Assembly (NCBI GenBank): GCA_016203455.1
Contig: JACQMR010000014.1
Coordinates: 1 to 64,000 of the forward strand
Origin: Candidatus Wildermuthbacteria bacterium
Lineage (GTDB): Bacteria; Patescibacteriota; Minisyncoccia; Minisyncoccales; UBA10102
DNA length: 64,000 bases
Reading direction: 5' to 3'
Shown here piece by piece: positions 36,074 to 45,767 of this stretch (positions are counted from its first letter, which is position 1; each line of letters opens with the position of its first letter). The notes below the pieces were generated by a model, which saw only the letters and a program-made list of their open reading frames with translations, was not told the origin of the DNA and searched no databases. The translations under genes were made by a program, and so were the position numbers.

Positions 36074-36454
36074 ATGAAGTTCTCTATTATTAACTTTGCT
36101 CTTGGTTTTCTTTTTGCGGGCGTATTTGCTCCTCTCTCTGTGTTTGGAGATACGCCGACAAACCTGCCTCCAACAAATTTTAGATTCCCCTCCATTAGCA
36201 AGCTTCCCGTAACGGGGAGCGATCTTCTTGACAGAATAGGCCTTATTGGCAACTGGATATTCGCCATCTTTTTGGCAATCTCCATCATTTACATTGTCCT
36301 TGCCGCGTTTGAGTTTGTTACGGGAGCCGGAGAGCCGGCAAAGGTTTCCGGCGCCAGAATGAAGCTCATCTATGCCGCGGTTGGAATTGGCGTAGCTCTG
36401 CTTGCCGCCGGAATTGATGACATTGTAAGAAGTATTGTCGTGAATACTCCTTAA
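36074..36454 (+). CDS. VirB2/TrbC-like small membrane protein, paralogue 3
   Basis: Near-identical C-terminal half to paralogue 2; short N-terminal region without Cys cluster. Confidence 0.7.
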   Translation: MKFSIINFALGFLFAGVFAPLSVFGDTPTNLPPTNFRFPSISKLPVTGSDLLDRIGLIGNWIFAIFLAISIIYIVLAAFEFVTGAGEPAKVSGARMKLIYAAVGIGVALLAAGIDDIVRSIVVNTP

Positions 36455-36483
36455 TGGCTGTTTGCATGGAGATGATCATACAT

Positions 36484-37143
36484 ATGGCATATCGTAAAAA
36501 GATAAACGCAGTCATTCTTGGTATTGGTTTGCTTATTTCTTTGGCTGGCATTCCATTTAGTGCATTCGGATTAGCGGAGACGACAAATGTGTTTTTTACG
36601 TCCTGCGAGGTTTCAGATACTACTGCTCTCCCCCAATGCACTGGGGGTCTGGTGTGTGAACCTTTTGAAGGAACATCTCGTTGCCTCTTGGTAATTGGGG
36701 CGTCTTGTGGTACTGATAAACCGGTATGTCAAAGTGGTTCTCGGTGCGTTGTTAAGGAAACTGGAGCTGATCTTGATGAATCCGGGGGGACTACGGCAGA
36801 AAGCGGTGATAATGAATGTCGTGTAGGGAGTTCTGCCGGCCCAGGTCCAGGAGGCGGTTTGCCAGGCGGCAATTTTAGATTGCCAAACGAAACCGAGATC
36901 CCCATCTCTGGCACGGCCCTTTTGGAAAAAGTGGGCGTGATTGGCAACTGGGTTTTCGCCATATTTCTTGCCATTTCTCTTATCTACATTATTCTTGCCG
37001 CGTTTGAGTTTGTTACGGGCGCAGGAGAACCCACCAAAGTTTCAGGAGCAAGGCAAAAACTCATTTATGCCGCGGTTGGAATTGGCGTGGCCCTGCTTGC
37101 CGCCGGAATTGATGACATTGTAAGAAGCATCGTTACCACATAA
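36484..37143 (+). CDS. VirB2/TrbC-like small membrane protein with long Cys-rich ectodomain, paralogue 4
   Basis: CEVSDTTALPQCTGGLVCEPFEGTSRCLLVIGASCGTDKPVCQSGSRC... followed by the conserved C-terminal half. Confidence 0.7.
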   Translation: MAYRKKINAVILGIGLLISLAGIPFSAFGLAETTNVFFTSCEVSDTTALPQCTGGLVCEPFEGTSRCLLVIGASCGTDKPVCQSGSRCVVKETGADLDESGGTTAESGDNECRVGSSAGPGPGGGLPGGNFRLPNETEIPISGTALLEKVGVIGNWVFAIFLAISLIYIILAAFEFVTGAGEPTKVSGARQKLIYAAVGIGVALLAAGIDDIVRSIVTT

Positions 37144-37151
37144 AGAGCCGC

Positions 37152-37619
37152 ATGAAGATGAGAGGTTTATTTGCGATTGTCGCTTTGTTTGGGATATTGA
37201 TGGCGGCCGGGAGCGTTGGTTTGCCGCAATCTGTTTTTGCGGCTGGGCTAGTTACGGAAGGCGGTGAGTGCTCAAGGGCCGCGGGTGCGGTTGATGCGGA
37301 AAAGTGCGCGGAAGGTCTTGTATGCATTGGAGGCACCGATACCGCTCCAGGCGAATGTTTGCCCGAGTTGCCGGAGGGTCCACAAACCCCCGGGGAGGTG
37401 TTAGATACCATTGAGGTTATCGCGAACTGGGTGTTTGCAATTTTTCTTGCCGCATCGGTTATTTTTCTTGTATGGGGGGCGTTTGAATTTATGCTGGCGC
37501 AGGGAGATCCCGCAAAGATTTCCGCCGCCAAACAGCGGCTTCTATACGCGGTTGTGGGCATTGGACTTGCAATGCTCGCGAATGGCGTAGACGATATATT
37601 GAGAAGCATTCTTACCTAA
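37152..37619 (+). CDS. VirB2/TrbC-like small membrane protein, paralogue 5
   Basis: IEVIANWVFAIFLAASVIFLVWGAFEFMLAQGDPAKISAAKQRLLYAVVGIGLAMLANGVDDILRSILT. Confidence 0.7.
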   Translation: MKMRGLFAIVALFGILMAAGSVGLPQSVFAAGLVTEGGECSRAAGAVDAEKCAEGLVCIGGTDTAPGECLPELPEGPQTPGEVLDTIEVIANWVFAIFLAASVIFLVWGAFEFMLAQGDPAKISAAKQRLLYAVVGIGLAMLANGVDDILRSILT

Positions 37620-37636
37620 AACGCCGCCGCCGGCGC

Positions 37637-38701
37637 TTGATGATGTTTTTGCGAACGCGCGTTTCATGGCTTAATATCTGCATTGTATTGCCGATTGTTT
37701 TGTTTGGTTTTTTGTTTTTGGCCTTGAGTTTTAATAAAGCAAAAGACGGAGGCATTTTTTTGTATTACGCGAATATCGCCGGGGACTCGGGCGCGAGCGT
37801 CTTGCGCTGGGCCTGTTTGTTTTTAGTTGTCGTGTTCGCGGTGCGCCTGGCGTTTCTTTTGCTGTATTTTGGGCTTCGTTCCAGGCCTCTTGGCGAGTTT
37901 TTGGCATCCGTGTTTTCGTTTCAAAGCGTTTGGATTTACGCAAAGGCCCGTTTGTTTCTTTTTGGCGCGCTTTTTTTTGGCATTGCGCTGTTTGGTTTGG
38001 CGATCGGGCAGGTAAATGTTTTTAGCGCGGACCATTTGCAGGACGCTTTGCTTGTGAAAGCAGACCTCTTTTTAACCGGAACATTCCCCGCGTTTGAGCT
38101 TGCCAAGATTTCTTATCCCGCGGCATTCGCGCGTTTGGTGGAGTTTTCTTTCTTTTATCTTGGCATTGGCATGGTGTTTTTTGCCGCGTATGTTTTTTTG
38201 CGGAACAAGGAGTTGTTTCGGGAAATGCTTGCCGCGTTTTTTTTGGCCAACCTTTTTATGCTGGCAGGATGGATAGCGTTTCCCGCCTTGAGTCCGCATG
38301 ACAGGTTTTTGGATAATGCGTACGCGCTTCCCGTATCTGCCGAGATGCAAGCGCGAGTTAGCGCGTATCGCCCGCAAGCCGAGATTCAAAGCGTGCTGGA
38401 AAGCGTGCGGAGCACGAAAGACGCGACTTTAAAAACTCTTCCCACCACAGCCATGCCAAGCGCTCATGTGGTATGGTCGCTTATGTTGTTGTTTTTTGCG
38501 GCGCGAGTTTCTCTTGTTGCCGGGTTGATTGCGAGTCCGTTTGCGTTCATGTCTTTGTTTGGCACGGTATTTTTTGCCCAGCATTATTTTGTGGACATAC
38601 CTGCCGGTATTTTGGTGTTCGCGGTTGTCATGCTGTGCATCCGCGCGTTGAAACGCGCGGACGAACAAAATCTTGCCCAAGGCGGCAATCCTGCTGTTTG
38701 A
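37637..38701 (+). CDS. PAP2-superfamily membrane phosphatase/phosphotransferase
   Basis: TTAMPSAHVVWSLMLLFFAAR...FFAQHYFVDIPAGILVFAVV. Confidence 0.8.
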   Translation: MMMFLRTRVSWLNICIVLPIVLFGFLFLALSFNKAKDGGIFLYYANIAGDSGASVLRWACLFLVVVFAVRLAFLLLYFGLRSRPLGEFLASVFSFQSVWIYAKARLFLFGALFFGIALFGLAIGQVNVFSADHLQDALLVKADLFLTGTFPAFELAKISYPAAFARLVEFSFFYLGIGMVFFAAYVFLRNKELFREMLAAFFLANLFMLAGWIAFPALSPHDRFLDNAYALPVSAEMQARVSAYRPQAEIQSVLESVRSTKDATLKTLPTTAMPSAHVVWSLMLLFFAARVSLVAGLIASPFAFMSLFGTVFFAQHYFVDIPAGILVFAVVMLCIRALKRADEQNLAQGGNPAV

Positions 38702-38925
38702 CATTGCTTTTTTGGGAACGCAACGATACAATGCGTCTGGAATATAAATACAGCATCGTCTTTATGATGTTTTATCCCCATTACCTGGTTGTGCTAGAAA
38801 AAGGCAGAGAGTGATGGTTTCCGCCCTCTTGGGCAGACCCCGGGAAACCTTCGTATGCCGTCCGCTCAAAGCGGACATGGCATAACAAAGTAGGTTTCCC
38901 CGCAAAAAACAAGCAGTTGTTTTTT

Positions 38926-39007
38926 GCGCCCGTGGTGGAACTGGCAGACACGCCAGCCTTAGGAGCTGGTGCCGCGAGGTATGGAGGTTCAAATCCTCCC
39001 GGGCGCA
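38926..39007 (+). tRNA. tRNA-Leu (TAG)
   Basis: Acceptor GCGCCCG/CGGGCGC; CCAGC CTTAGGA GCTGG. Confidence 0.9.
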
Positions 39008-39025
39008 CAGAGTATAATGGTAAAA

Positions 39026-39057
39026 CAAAAAAAGTAGGCGATTCCGCCTATTTTTTT
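39026..39057. terminator. Hairpin between tRNA-Leu and convergent hsp20
   Basis: AAAAAAGTAGGCG ATT CCGCCTATTTTTTT. Confidence 0.7.
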
Positions 39058-39064
39058 GGTTTTG

Positions 39065-39613
39065 TTATATTTTAACCTTGATCTTGCGCGTTCTTTGCCG
39101 TTCAATCTTTGGAATGCGCAAGGTAAATATTCCCTCTTTCATGCTTGCTTCCGCCCTGGAAGCGTCCACTTCTTCTGGCAGAATGATCTGGCGGGAGAAA
39201 GCTCCCCAGTAACATTCTTGGTAGTAATAGTTTTTTCCTTGCTCCTCCGCTACATTTTTTCGTTCGCCCGCAATGGTAACCGCGTCATTTTCTATGGTAA
39301 TATCTAAATCCTCCGGCTTTACTCCTGCTACGGTGGATTGTATGACAATATCTTTGTCTGTTTGGTACACATCAACCGCGAGTTCGCCCTCGGGCTCAAA
39401 CCACTCCGCGTTCCCCCCCTCTTTTTTGGGCAGGGGTTTTTCTTCGGTTTTTGCGACAGACGCTTTTACGGTTATTTTCTTTGTTTTTCCATCCATGGTT
39501 TTTTGTTGCGCGCGGGGTTCCGCCGGTTCGTTCTTTGATGTTTCTCTGGCATCTCCATCTTCTTCTATGCCCATGCTGTTTCGCAATTTTTCAAAAAAAG
39601 AAGCCATGCTCAA
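39065..39613 (-). CDS. Hsp20/alpha-crystallin family protein
   Basis: LAVDVYQTDKDIVIQSTVAGVKPEDLDITIENDAVTIAGERK...EGIFTLRIPKI. Confidence 0.92.
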   Translation of the reverse strand: MSMASFFEKLRNSMGIEEDGDARETSKNEPAEPRAQQKTMDGKTKKITVKASVAKTEEKPLPKKEGGNAEWFEPEGELAVDVYQTDKDIVIQSTVAGVKPEDLDITIENDAVTIAGERKNVAEEQGKNYYYQECYWGAFSRQIILPEEVDASRAEASMKEGIFTLRIPKIERQRTRKIKVKI

Positions 39614-39627
39614 TGCGGTGTTGTTTG

Positions 39628-40329
39628 TTATCGTTTTTTTTGCAATGCCTTAAACGCGAATGAAAGGAAGATCGCGGTCCCCAGGACAATGGCAAGGGGA
39701 ATAAAAATCTGTCTCGCGCCTTCTGTTTTTAGTATATAGAAGTTAAAGAGGTAGTGCAAGGTTCCGGCCGCGCCAATACCCAGGGTAAAATAGAGCAGTT
39801 TTTTCTTTGGATCAAAAATGGTGAGCGCCAAAAAGAAGCCAAACAATCCCGAAACCAAAGCGTGCAGAAAAGTCGCCCCCACGAGCCGCATGGAGCTTAA
39901 AAAGAGGATGTCTGTGGTGAGGGCAAGGGGGCCAAGGCGAAAGAGCATGAGCATGTTTTCCGCGGCGGCAAATCCCAGGGCGGCGGCAATCATGTAGACC
40001 ATGAGATCCACGGGTTCGTCCATGTTTCTGTTTTTGTAAACCGTAAGCCGCACAACCAGGAATTTCGTGAATTCTTCAATGATTGCTATGCCAAAAAACA
40101 TGTATAAGAAAGTTTCCGCCGGGTTGGGGAGAGAAAGCGCGGAAAACAGGGATTTGGACGAAAGTTCAAGAATGACCGCCGGGATCGTGGAGGCCATGCC
40201 CCAAAAGAAAACCTTGCGTATGAGAGAGCCGGGTTCCGGATGTCTGTCTTTGCGAAGGTAAAAAGCAAGCCAGAGAATGCTTGGAGCGAATCCAAACAAG
40301 ATAAAGAGCGCGTAGTTTATTATTTCCAT
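39628..40329 (-). CDS. PrsW-like intramembrane metalloprotease
   Basis: FGIAIIEEFTKFLVVRL, GFAAAENML, ATFLHALVSGLFGFFLA. Confidence 0.82.
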   Translation of the reverse strand: MEIINYALFILFGFAPSILWLAFYLRKDRHPEPGSLIRKVFFWGMASTIPAVILELSSKSLFSALSLPNPAETFLYMFFGIAIIEEFTKFLVVRLTVYKNRNMDEPVDLMVYMIAAALGFAAAENMLMLFRLGPLALTTDILFLSSMRLVGATFLHALVSGLFGFFLALTIFDPKKKLLYFTLGIGAAGTLHYLFNFYILKTEGARQIFIPLAIVLGTAIFLSFAFKALQKKR

Positions 40330-42617
40330 GTTTCCACGAGCAAAAGATCTTTTTTATTTTGAAAAGGCATTTCCCGATAGATTGCTTCCGTTACAAACGG
40401 AGTAAAAGGATGCAGGCATGTGAGCAGTCCCCGCATGACTTCTTTAAGAACGAATTGTCTGCCGGCTTTTTTTTGCGCGTTTTGGAGAACGGTTTTGGAA
40501 TCCTCCAGCACCTTGTCGGCGAATGCGTGCCAGGCGTAATGGTAGAGTTCCTCGGCGGCCTGGGAAAGCCGGAATGCTTCAAGATGTTTTGTGGCGCTTT
40601 TCCGTATGTTCAAAAAATCAGCAAGGATTTTTTTATCTTCTTTTGAAAGCGCGGGTTTTTTTTCAAGATCAAGATCTCCCGCGTTCATTGCCACAAATCT
40701 GCCGATATTCCAGAGTTTATTGGTAAAATTCCGGTACCCGCGCACCCGGTCTTCAGAGAGCTTGAGATCGTTGCCCGGGCCCGCTCCGATAATCAAAGAA
40801 AGCCGGGTGGCGTCCGCTCCGTATTTGTCTATCATGTCTAAGGGGTTGATGATGTTGCCCAGCGATTTTGACATTTTTCTTCCCTGGTTGTCCCGCACCA
40901 GGCCGTGCAGGTACACGGTCTTAAAGGGAATCTGCCCCGTAAGATATGTTGACAGTAAGATCATGCGCGCGACCCAGAAAAAAAGAATGTCGTATCCGGT
41001 TTCCAAAACACTGGTAGGATGGTAATTTGCAAAATCATTCTGTTGCCCTGGTTTACCCTGAGCGAGGCCGTGTTTTGTGGCCGAGTCGAAGGGCCATCCA
41101 AGAGTTGAGAATGTCCAAAGTCCGGAGGAAAACCAGGTATCCAAGGTGTCCTGGTCTTGTTGCGGAGTGCATGACCCGCAGATTGGGCATTTCGTTGGTT
41201 TTTCCGCCGCGACAAACATATTGATATTTTGGTCATTGGGATTTTGAATTTGTTTGGAAATTGGAAATTGGGAATTGGAAATTTCTTGTGTACAGTAGTA
41301 AACGGGTATCTGGTGTCCAAACCATATCTGCCTGGAAACGCACCAGTCGCGCAGGTCATTGATCCAGTGGTAGTAAACTTTTTCAAACCGTTTGGGCAAT
41401 ATTTCTATTTGTTTTGTTTTTACCGCATGCAACATGAGTTTCTTGAGCGTGGTTTTCTCTCCTTTGCGTATTCCTTTGAGTCCCGCGTGCGGGAAAGAAA
41501 ACTCTTTTGTAACCGCCACAAACCACTGCCGCATGATTTGCGGCTCAATAACTCCTCCGCCTCGGGAATTGGTGGCGACCCGATGGATGTAGGTTGCGTC
41601 TGTGCTTGCCAGGAGCCCTTTCTCTTGGAGCCGTTGTACAATGAGAGGCCGCGCCTTGGAAATATGCGTACCCGCCAGGGTCCCCGCTATAGGCAGAAGT
41701 TTTCGTTTAAGATCTATAATCTGCTCTTTTTCCAGGTTGTGCCGCGCCGCTATCTCAAAGTCAACGCGGTCATGCCACGGGGTAATGGTCATTACCCCTG
41801 TCCCGAATTCCATGTCAACCGCCGTGTCTTTAATAACGGTTGCCGTTATTTTCCCGTTCAGCCAGTCAACTTGAAGGGTTTGTCCGTGCGAATATTGCGC
41901 GTACCGCTTGTCTTTTGGGTGCATAACAACGAATTTATCCCCAAACTTTGTTTCCGGGCGCGCGGTTCCAATAATAAAGGGTCCGTATTTGAGGTAATAA
42001 AATGGGGCGGTTTCTTCTTTCCATTCTATTTCGTCGTCAGACACGGTGGTCTGCATTTTCGGGTCCCAGTTTACAATGCGGTCTCCGCGGTATATAAGCC
42101 CCTGATCATACATGGTTTTAAACGCCGTTCGCACGGCTTTGTTTCTTGGTTCGTCCAGCGTGTACGCTTCCCTGCTCCAGTCAAGCGAAGCCCCCATTTT
42201 TTTTACCTGATGCACAATGGTGTCGTGGCTTTCTTTGGCGAATTGTTGCACGAGCGCCAGGAGTTTTTCACGGCCCACATCGTATCTCGTTTCTTTTGTT
42301 TTTTTGTATAAGTCGCTTTCTACTTTTGCCTGCGTGGCAATTCCCGCGTGATCCGTCCCCGGGATCCACAGGGTTTTCTCGCCCTTCATTCTGTGATAGC
42401 GAACGAGCGTATCTTCAATGGCAAGCATTGACGCGTGTCCCATGTGCAGAGTTCCGGTTACATTGGGGGGAGGCAGAACAATGGAAAACGCTTTCGCGTT
42501 TTTTTGGCATACGCCTTTTTTGATGCACTCGTCCGGGTTGAAATATCCGCTCTGTTCCCAGAGTTTGTATATGTTGTCTTCGGTTTCTTTCGCGTTGTAT
42601 GCTGTAGGCAGTTCCAT
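40320..42617 (-). CDS. valS: Valyl-tRNA synthetase
   Basis: PPPNVTGTLHMGHA, KMSKSLGN, WFVAVTKEF; probable ATG at 42617 (ORF extends to 42671). Confidence 0.94.
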   Translation of the reverse strand: MELPTAYNAKETEDNIYKLWEQSGYFNPDECIKKGVCQKNAKAFSIVLPPPNVTGTLHMGHASMLAIEDTLVRYHRMKGEKTLWIPGTDHAGIATQAKVESDLYKKTKETRYDVGREKLLALVQQFAKESHDTIVHQVKKMGASLDWSREAYTLDEPRNKAVRTAFKTMYDQGLIYRGDRIVNWDPKMQTTVSDDEIEWKEETAPFYYLKYGPFIIGTARPETKFGDKFVVMHPKDKRYAQYSHGQTLQVDWLNGKITATVIKDTAVDMEFGTGVMTITPWHDRVDFEIAARHNLEKEQIIDLKRKLLPIAGTLAGTHISKARPLIVQRLQEKGLLASTDATYIHRVATNSRGGGVIEPQIMRQWFVAVTKEFSFPHAGLKGIRKGEKTTLKKLMLHAVKTKQIEILPKRFEKVYYHWINDLRDWCVSRQIWFGHQIPVYYCTQEISNSQFPISKQIQNPNDQNINMFVAAEKPTKCPICGSCTPQQDQDTLDTWFSSGLWTFSTLGWPFDSATKHGLAQGKPGQQNDFANYHPTSVLETGYDILFFWVARMILLSTYLTGQIPFKTVYLHGLVRDNQGRKMSKSLGNIINPLDMIDKYGADATRLSLIIGAGPGNDLKLSEDRVRGYRNFTNKLWNIGRFVAMNAGDLDLEKKPALSKEDKKILADFLNIRKSATKHLEAFRLSQAAEELYHYAWHAFADKVLEDSKTVLQNAQKKAGRQFVLKEVMRGLLTCLHPFTPFVTEAIYREMPFQNKKDLLLVETWK

Positions 42618-42814
42618 GGGGCCAGTTTTTAGTTGATAGTTTTTAGTTTTTATAAAACCGGCAGGATGCATTATTCAATGGCTGAATGGTTATATGGCTC
42701 AAAGGGTACGCCATTAAGTCATTTGACCATACAACCACAGAACCACTTTTTTCTATTCCCGATCTCTTCTGCAAGATACAAAATACTAGATACAAGCATG
42801 GTTTGAGCTTTTCT

Positions 42815-43936
42815 TTATCCTATCCTTACATTGGGTTGAGCTTCAATAGTGTCGGGGTTTTTGGGGTATAATCCCTTACGGAACAAAAAATATCCGGATA
42901 CCGCGGGCATTATTCCGTTATCCGTGCAGAGAAACGGGGAAGGCGCGAAAAGTTTCGCGCCGGATGCGCGTTCTTTCATGGATTTTTGCAATCGCGTTCG
43001 CAATTCTTGGTTTGCCGATACGCCTCCTCCCAGGAGAATACTTTTCGCGCCGTATTGTTCCGCGGCTTTCATCGTTTTTACAATAAGCACATCCGCGATG
43101 GCCTGCTGAATTTCACGCGCCATTTCTTGGATATATTCTTTTGACTGCCGCGTTTTTTCGTCTGTTTCTTTGTGTTTGTAAAGCACCGCGGTTTTAAGTC
43201 CTGAAAAGCTGAAATCAAAATCCTTTGTGTGCATCATAGGCCTTGGTAAAACAATTTCTAATTTAGAATTTAGAATCTTCTTTGTCGTTTGAGCGGCAAG
43301 GAGGGTGGGCCTGCCCGCCATAGCCGCTTTGGCTATGGCGGGACCCCCGGGATACCCAAGCCCCAGGATTCTGGCGGTTTTGTCAAACGCTTCTCCGGCC
43401 GCGTCATCTCGGGTTTCTCCGATTACCTTGTACTCCCCCATTGCTTTGGCGACTATGATTTGCGTGTGGCCCCCAGAAACCAAAAGAGCTATGGCCGGGA
43501 ATACGCGCTTTGCGCTTTGCAGGCGGAATGTTTTTGGCTCTGTTTCTTTAAGCAGGGCGCAAAGCAGGTGCCCTTCCATGTGATTTGCTGGAACAAGAGG
43601 GATGTTCCAGCTCCGCGCGAGGTCTTTCGCAAAGTTGACTCCCTCCCAAAGGCACGGAGAAAGCCCGGGGCCATAAGTAACGGCGATTGCCCGGATGCCC
43701 GGGTTTTTCCTTGGGAGGCGCGCTTTTGAAAGAACAGCGGAAAGCGCGATGGGGAGATTTTCTTTATGCGCCCGTTTTGCCTCGTTGGGGTATACTCCGC
43801 CATACTTTTTATTAAGCTCCGTTTGCGAAGAAATGGCATGGGCAAGAATGTTAAAGAGGGGCCGTACCGTTCCGGTTGCTTCCAGGACGGCTATGCAGGT
43901 GTCGTCGCACGAAGTTTCAATGCCGAGGATTTTCAT
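42815..43936 (-). CDS. tsaD: tRNA N6-threonylcarbamoyladenosine synthase TsaD
   Basis: LGIETSCDDTCIAVLE, VTYGPGLSPCLWEG, NHMEGHLLCAL, LLVSGGHTQ, DFSFSGLKTAV. Confidence 0.93.
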   Translation of the reverse strand: MKILGIETSCDDTCIAVLEATGTVRPLFNILAHAISSQTELNKKYGGVYPNEAKRAHKENLPIALSAVLSKARLPRKNPGIRAIAVTYGPGLSPCLWEGVNFAKDLARSWNIPLVPANHMEGHLLCALLKETEPKTFRLQSAKRVFPAIALLVSGGHTQIIVAKAMGEYKVIGETRDDAAGEAFDKTARILGLGYPGGPAIAKAAMAGRPTLLAAQTTKKILNSKLEIVLPRPMMHTKDFDFSFSGLKTAVLYKHKETDEKTRQSKEYIQEMAREIQQAIADVLIVKTMKAAEQYGAKSILLGGGVSANQELRTRLQKSMKERASGAKLFAPSPFLCTDNGIMPAVSGYFLFRKGLYPKNPDTIEAQPNVRIG

Positions 43937-44010
43937 GTTCGTATGTTTTTGAGCATAGCGGACAGGTTGATTTTTTGCAATTTTCTGGTATACAATACAC
44001 AGCAGTATTT

Positions 44011-44086
44011 GGTCCCATCGTCTAGTTTGGTCTAGGACGCCGGGTTTTCATCCCGGAAATCAGGGGTTCAAATCCCCTTGGGACCG
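44011..44086 (+). tRNA. tRNA-Glu (TTC)
   Basis: CCGGG TTTTCAT CCCGG; acceptor GGTCCCA/TGGGACC. Confidence 0.9.
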
Positions 44087-44201
44087 CAGTACCAAAGCAA
44101 GCAACCTGCGTTGCTTGCGTGGGGATTTGAAGGGTTTGAAGTTATGCCGGCAGGCATCTGAAAACCCCGGGTCAAACAATCCCCTTGATCCCCTTTTTTA
44201 C

Positions 44202-45767
44202 ATGAACACCCTACCCGCGTCTTATCTCCATATCGGCAAGGCCGCCGATCTCGCGGACCCGGGCGACCGGAGATTGTTTCGGTTTTTTGAAATATTGCCG
44301 GGCCTGTTGTCTTGGGGCACCCTATTGGGTTCCGTGATATTTTCGTGGCTGTTCCCTTCGTGGACGGCGTTTTTTATGATGGCCTTTGTGGTGTATTGGG
44401 TATTGAGAATGTTGTATTTTCTTTTCTATCTTGCCGCGGGGTATAGAAAAATGCGCCGGCATGAAAAGAAAGATTGGTTGCGGGAGCTTTCCCGTTTGAA
44501 CGCGTCCGTGAGTCCTTTGGGCATTACATCCTGGAAGGATGTGTATCATTTGGTGATTATGCCTTCGTACAAGGAACCCCTTGAGGTTTTGCGGGCGAGT
44601 TTTTCCGCGCTTGCCCGGACGCGGTACCCAAAAGACAGAATTATTGTCGTGTTGGGCATTGAGCAGAGAGAAGGTCAGGAGGCGAGAGACAAGGCCGCCG
44701 TTCTTTTGCGCGAGTTTGGCTCTTCTTTTTTTCATTTTCTTGTAACCGAGCATCCGCAAGATATTTTGGGAGAGATCACGGGCAAGGGCTCAAACGAGTC
44801 ATTCGCGGCGCGCGCGGCAAAAACAGAAATCATAGACGCTCTGAAAATCCCGTATAACCGGGTTATTGTTTCATCTTTGGACGCGGATACCGTGGTATTT
44901 CCCCAGTATTTTTCATGTCTTTCCTGGCACTATATTGCCGCCAAACATCCAACGAGAACGAGTTTTCAGCCCATTCCTTTGTATATTAACAATATCTGGC
45001 AGGCGCCCCCAATCTCCCGCGTGTTCGCGTTTTCTTCCACATTCTGGCATACCATGAATCAGCAAAGGCCCGAGAAACTTATTACCTTTTCCTCGCACGC
45101 GATGTCGTTTTCCGCGCTGGTGGATGTCGGTTTTAAGGCGGTCAATGTGGTGAGCGACGATTCCCGTATTTTTTGGCAGTGTTTTTTTAAATATCACGGA
45201 GATTATCGCGTGGAATCTTTGCATTACCCCGTTTCCATGGACGCGAATGTCGCGCCGCGATTATTTGGAACCATGAAAAACATTTACCGCCAGCATAGGC
45301 GATGGGCATACGGATGCGGGGAGATCGCGTACGCGTTTTTTGGATTTGTAAAAGACAAAAGCATATCGCGCTCGCGCAAGTTCTCTTTGGGTTTTGAGCT
45401 TCTGGAGTCGCACTGGTCGTGGGCAACATCTTCCATATTGCTGTTTATGTTGGGGCATTTGCCCTCTATTCTGGGAGGCGAGGAATTCTCCAGAACGCTT
45501 TTGTCATACAATCTTCCACGCTTTACCAGCGATATTCTTACGATTTCCATGATTGGCGTTGTTATGGTGGCGGCATTGAGCATATCTTTGCTTCCGCCGA
45601 GAAAACCTTCGTTCGGGAAATTAAGGGTTATATGGTTCGGGGCGCAGTGGTTCATACTCCCTTTCGTGATGATCTTTTTTATGGCCCTTCCCGCTTTGGA
45701 GGCGCAGACCCGCTGGATGCTGGGCAGGTATCTCGGTTTTTGGGTTACGCCAAAAACGAGGAGGTAA
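44202..45767 (+). CDS. Family 2-like membrane glycosyltransferase
   Basis: VIMPSYKEPLEVLRASFSALART, SSLDADTVVFPQYFSC, YRQHRRWAYGCGE; ATG at 44202. Confidence 0.8.
   Translation: MNTLPASYLHIGKAADLADPGDRRLFRFFEILPGLLSWGTLLGSVIFSWLFPSWTAFFMMAFVVYWVLRMLYFLFYLAAGYRKMRRHEKKDWLRELSRLNASVSPLGITSWKDVYHLVIMPSYKEPLEVLRASFSALARTRYPKDRIIVVLGIEQREGQEARDKAAVLLREFGSSFFHFLVTEHPQDILGEITGKGSNESFAARAAKTEIIDALKIPYNRVIVSSLDADTVVFPQYFSCLSWHYIAAKHPTRTSFQPIPLYINNIWQAPPISRVFAFSSTFWHTMNQQRPEKLITFSSHAMSFSALVDVGFKAVNVVSDDSRIFWQCFFKYHGDYRVESLHYPVSMDANVAPRLFGTMKNIYRQHRRWAYGCGEIAYAFFGFVKDKSISRSRKFSLGFELLESHWSWATSSILLFMLGHLPSILGGEEFSRTLLSYNLPRFTSDILTISMIGVVMVAALSISLLPPRKPSFGKLRVIWFGAQWFILPFVMIFFMALPALEAQTRWMLGRYLGFWVTPKTRR

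Noticed and set aside
41229-42311. 360-aa plus-strand ORF
   Set aside because: Antisense to valS; no recognisable motifs
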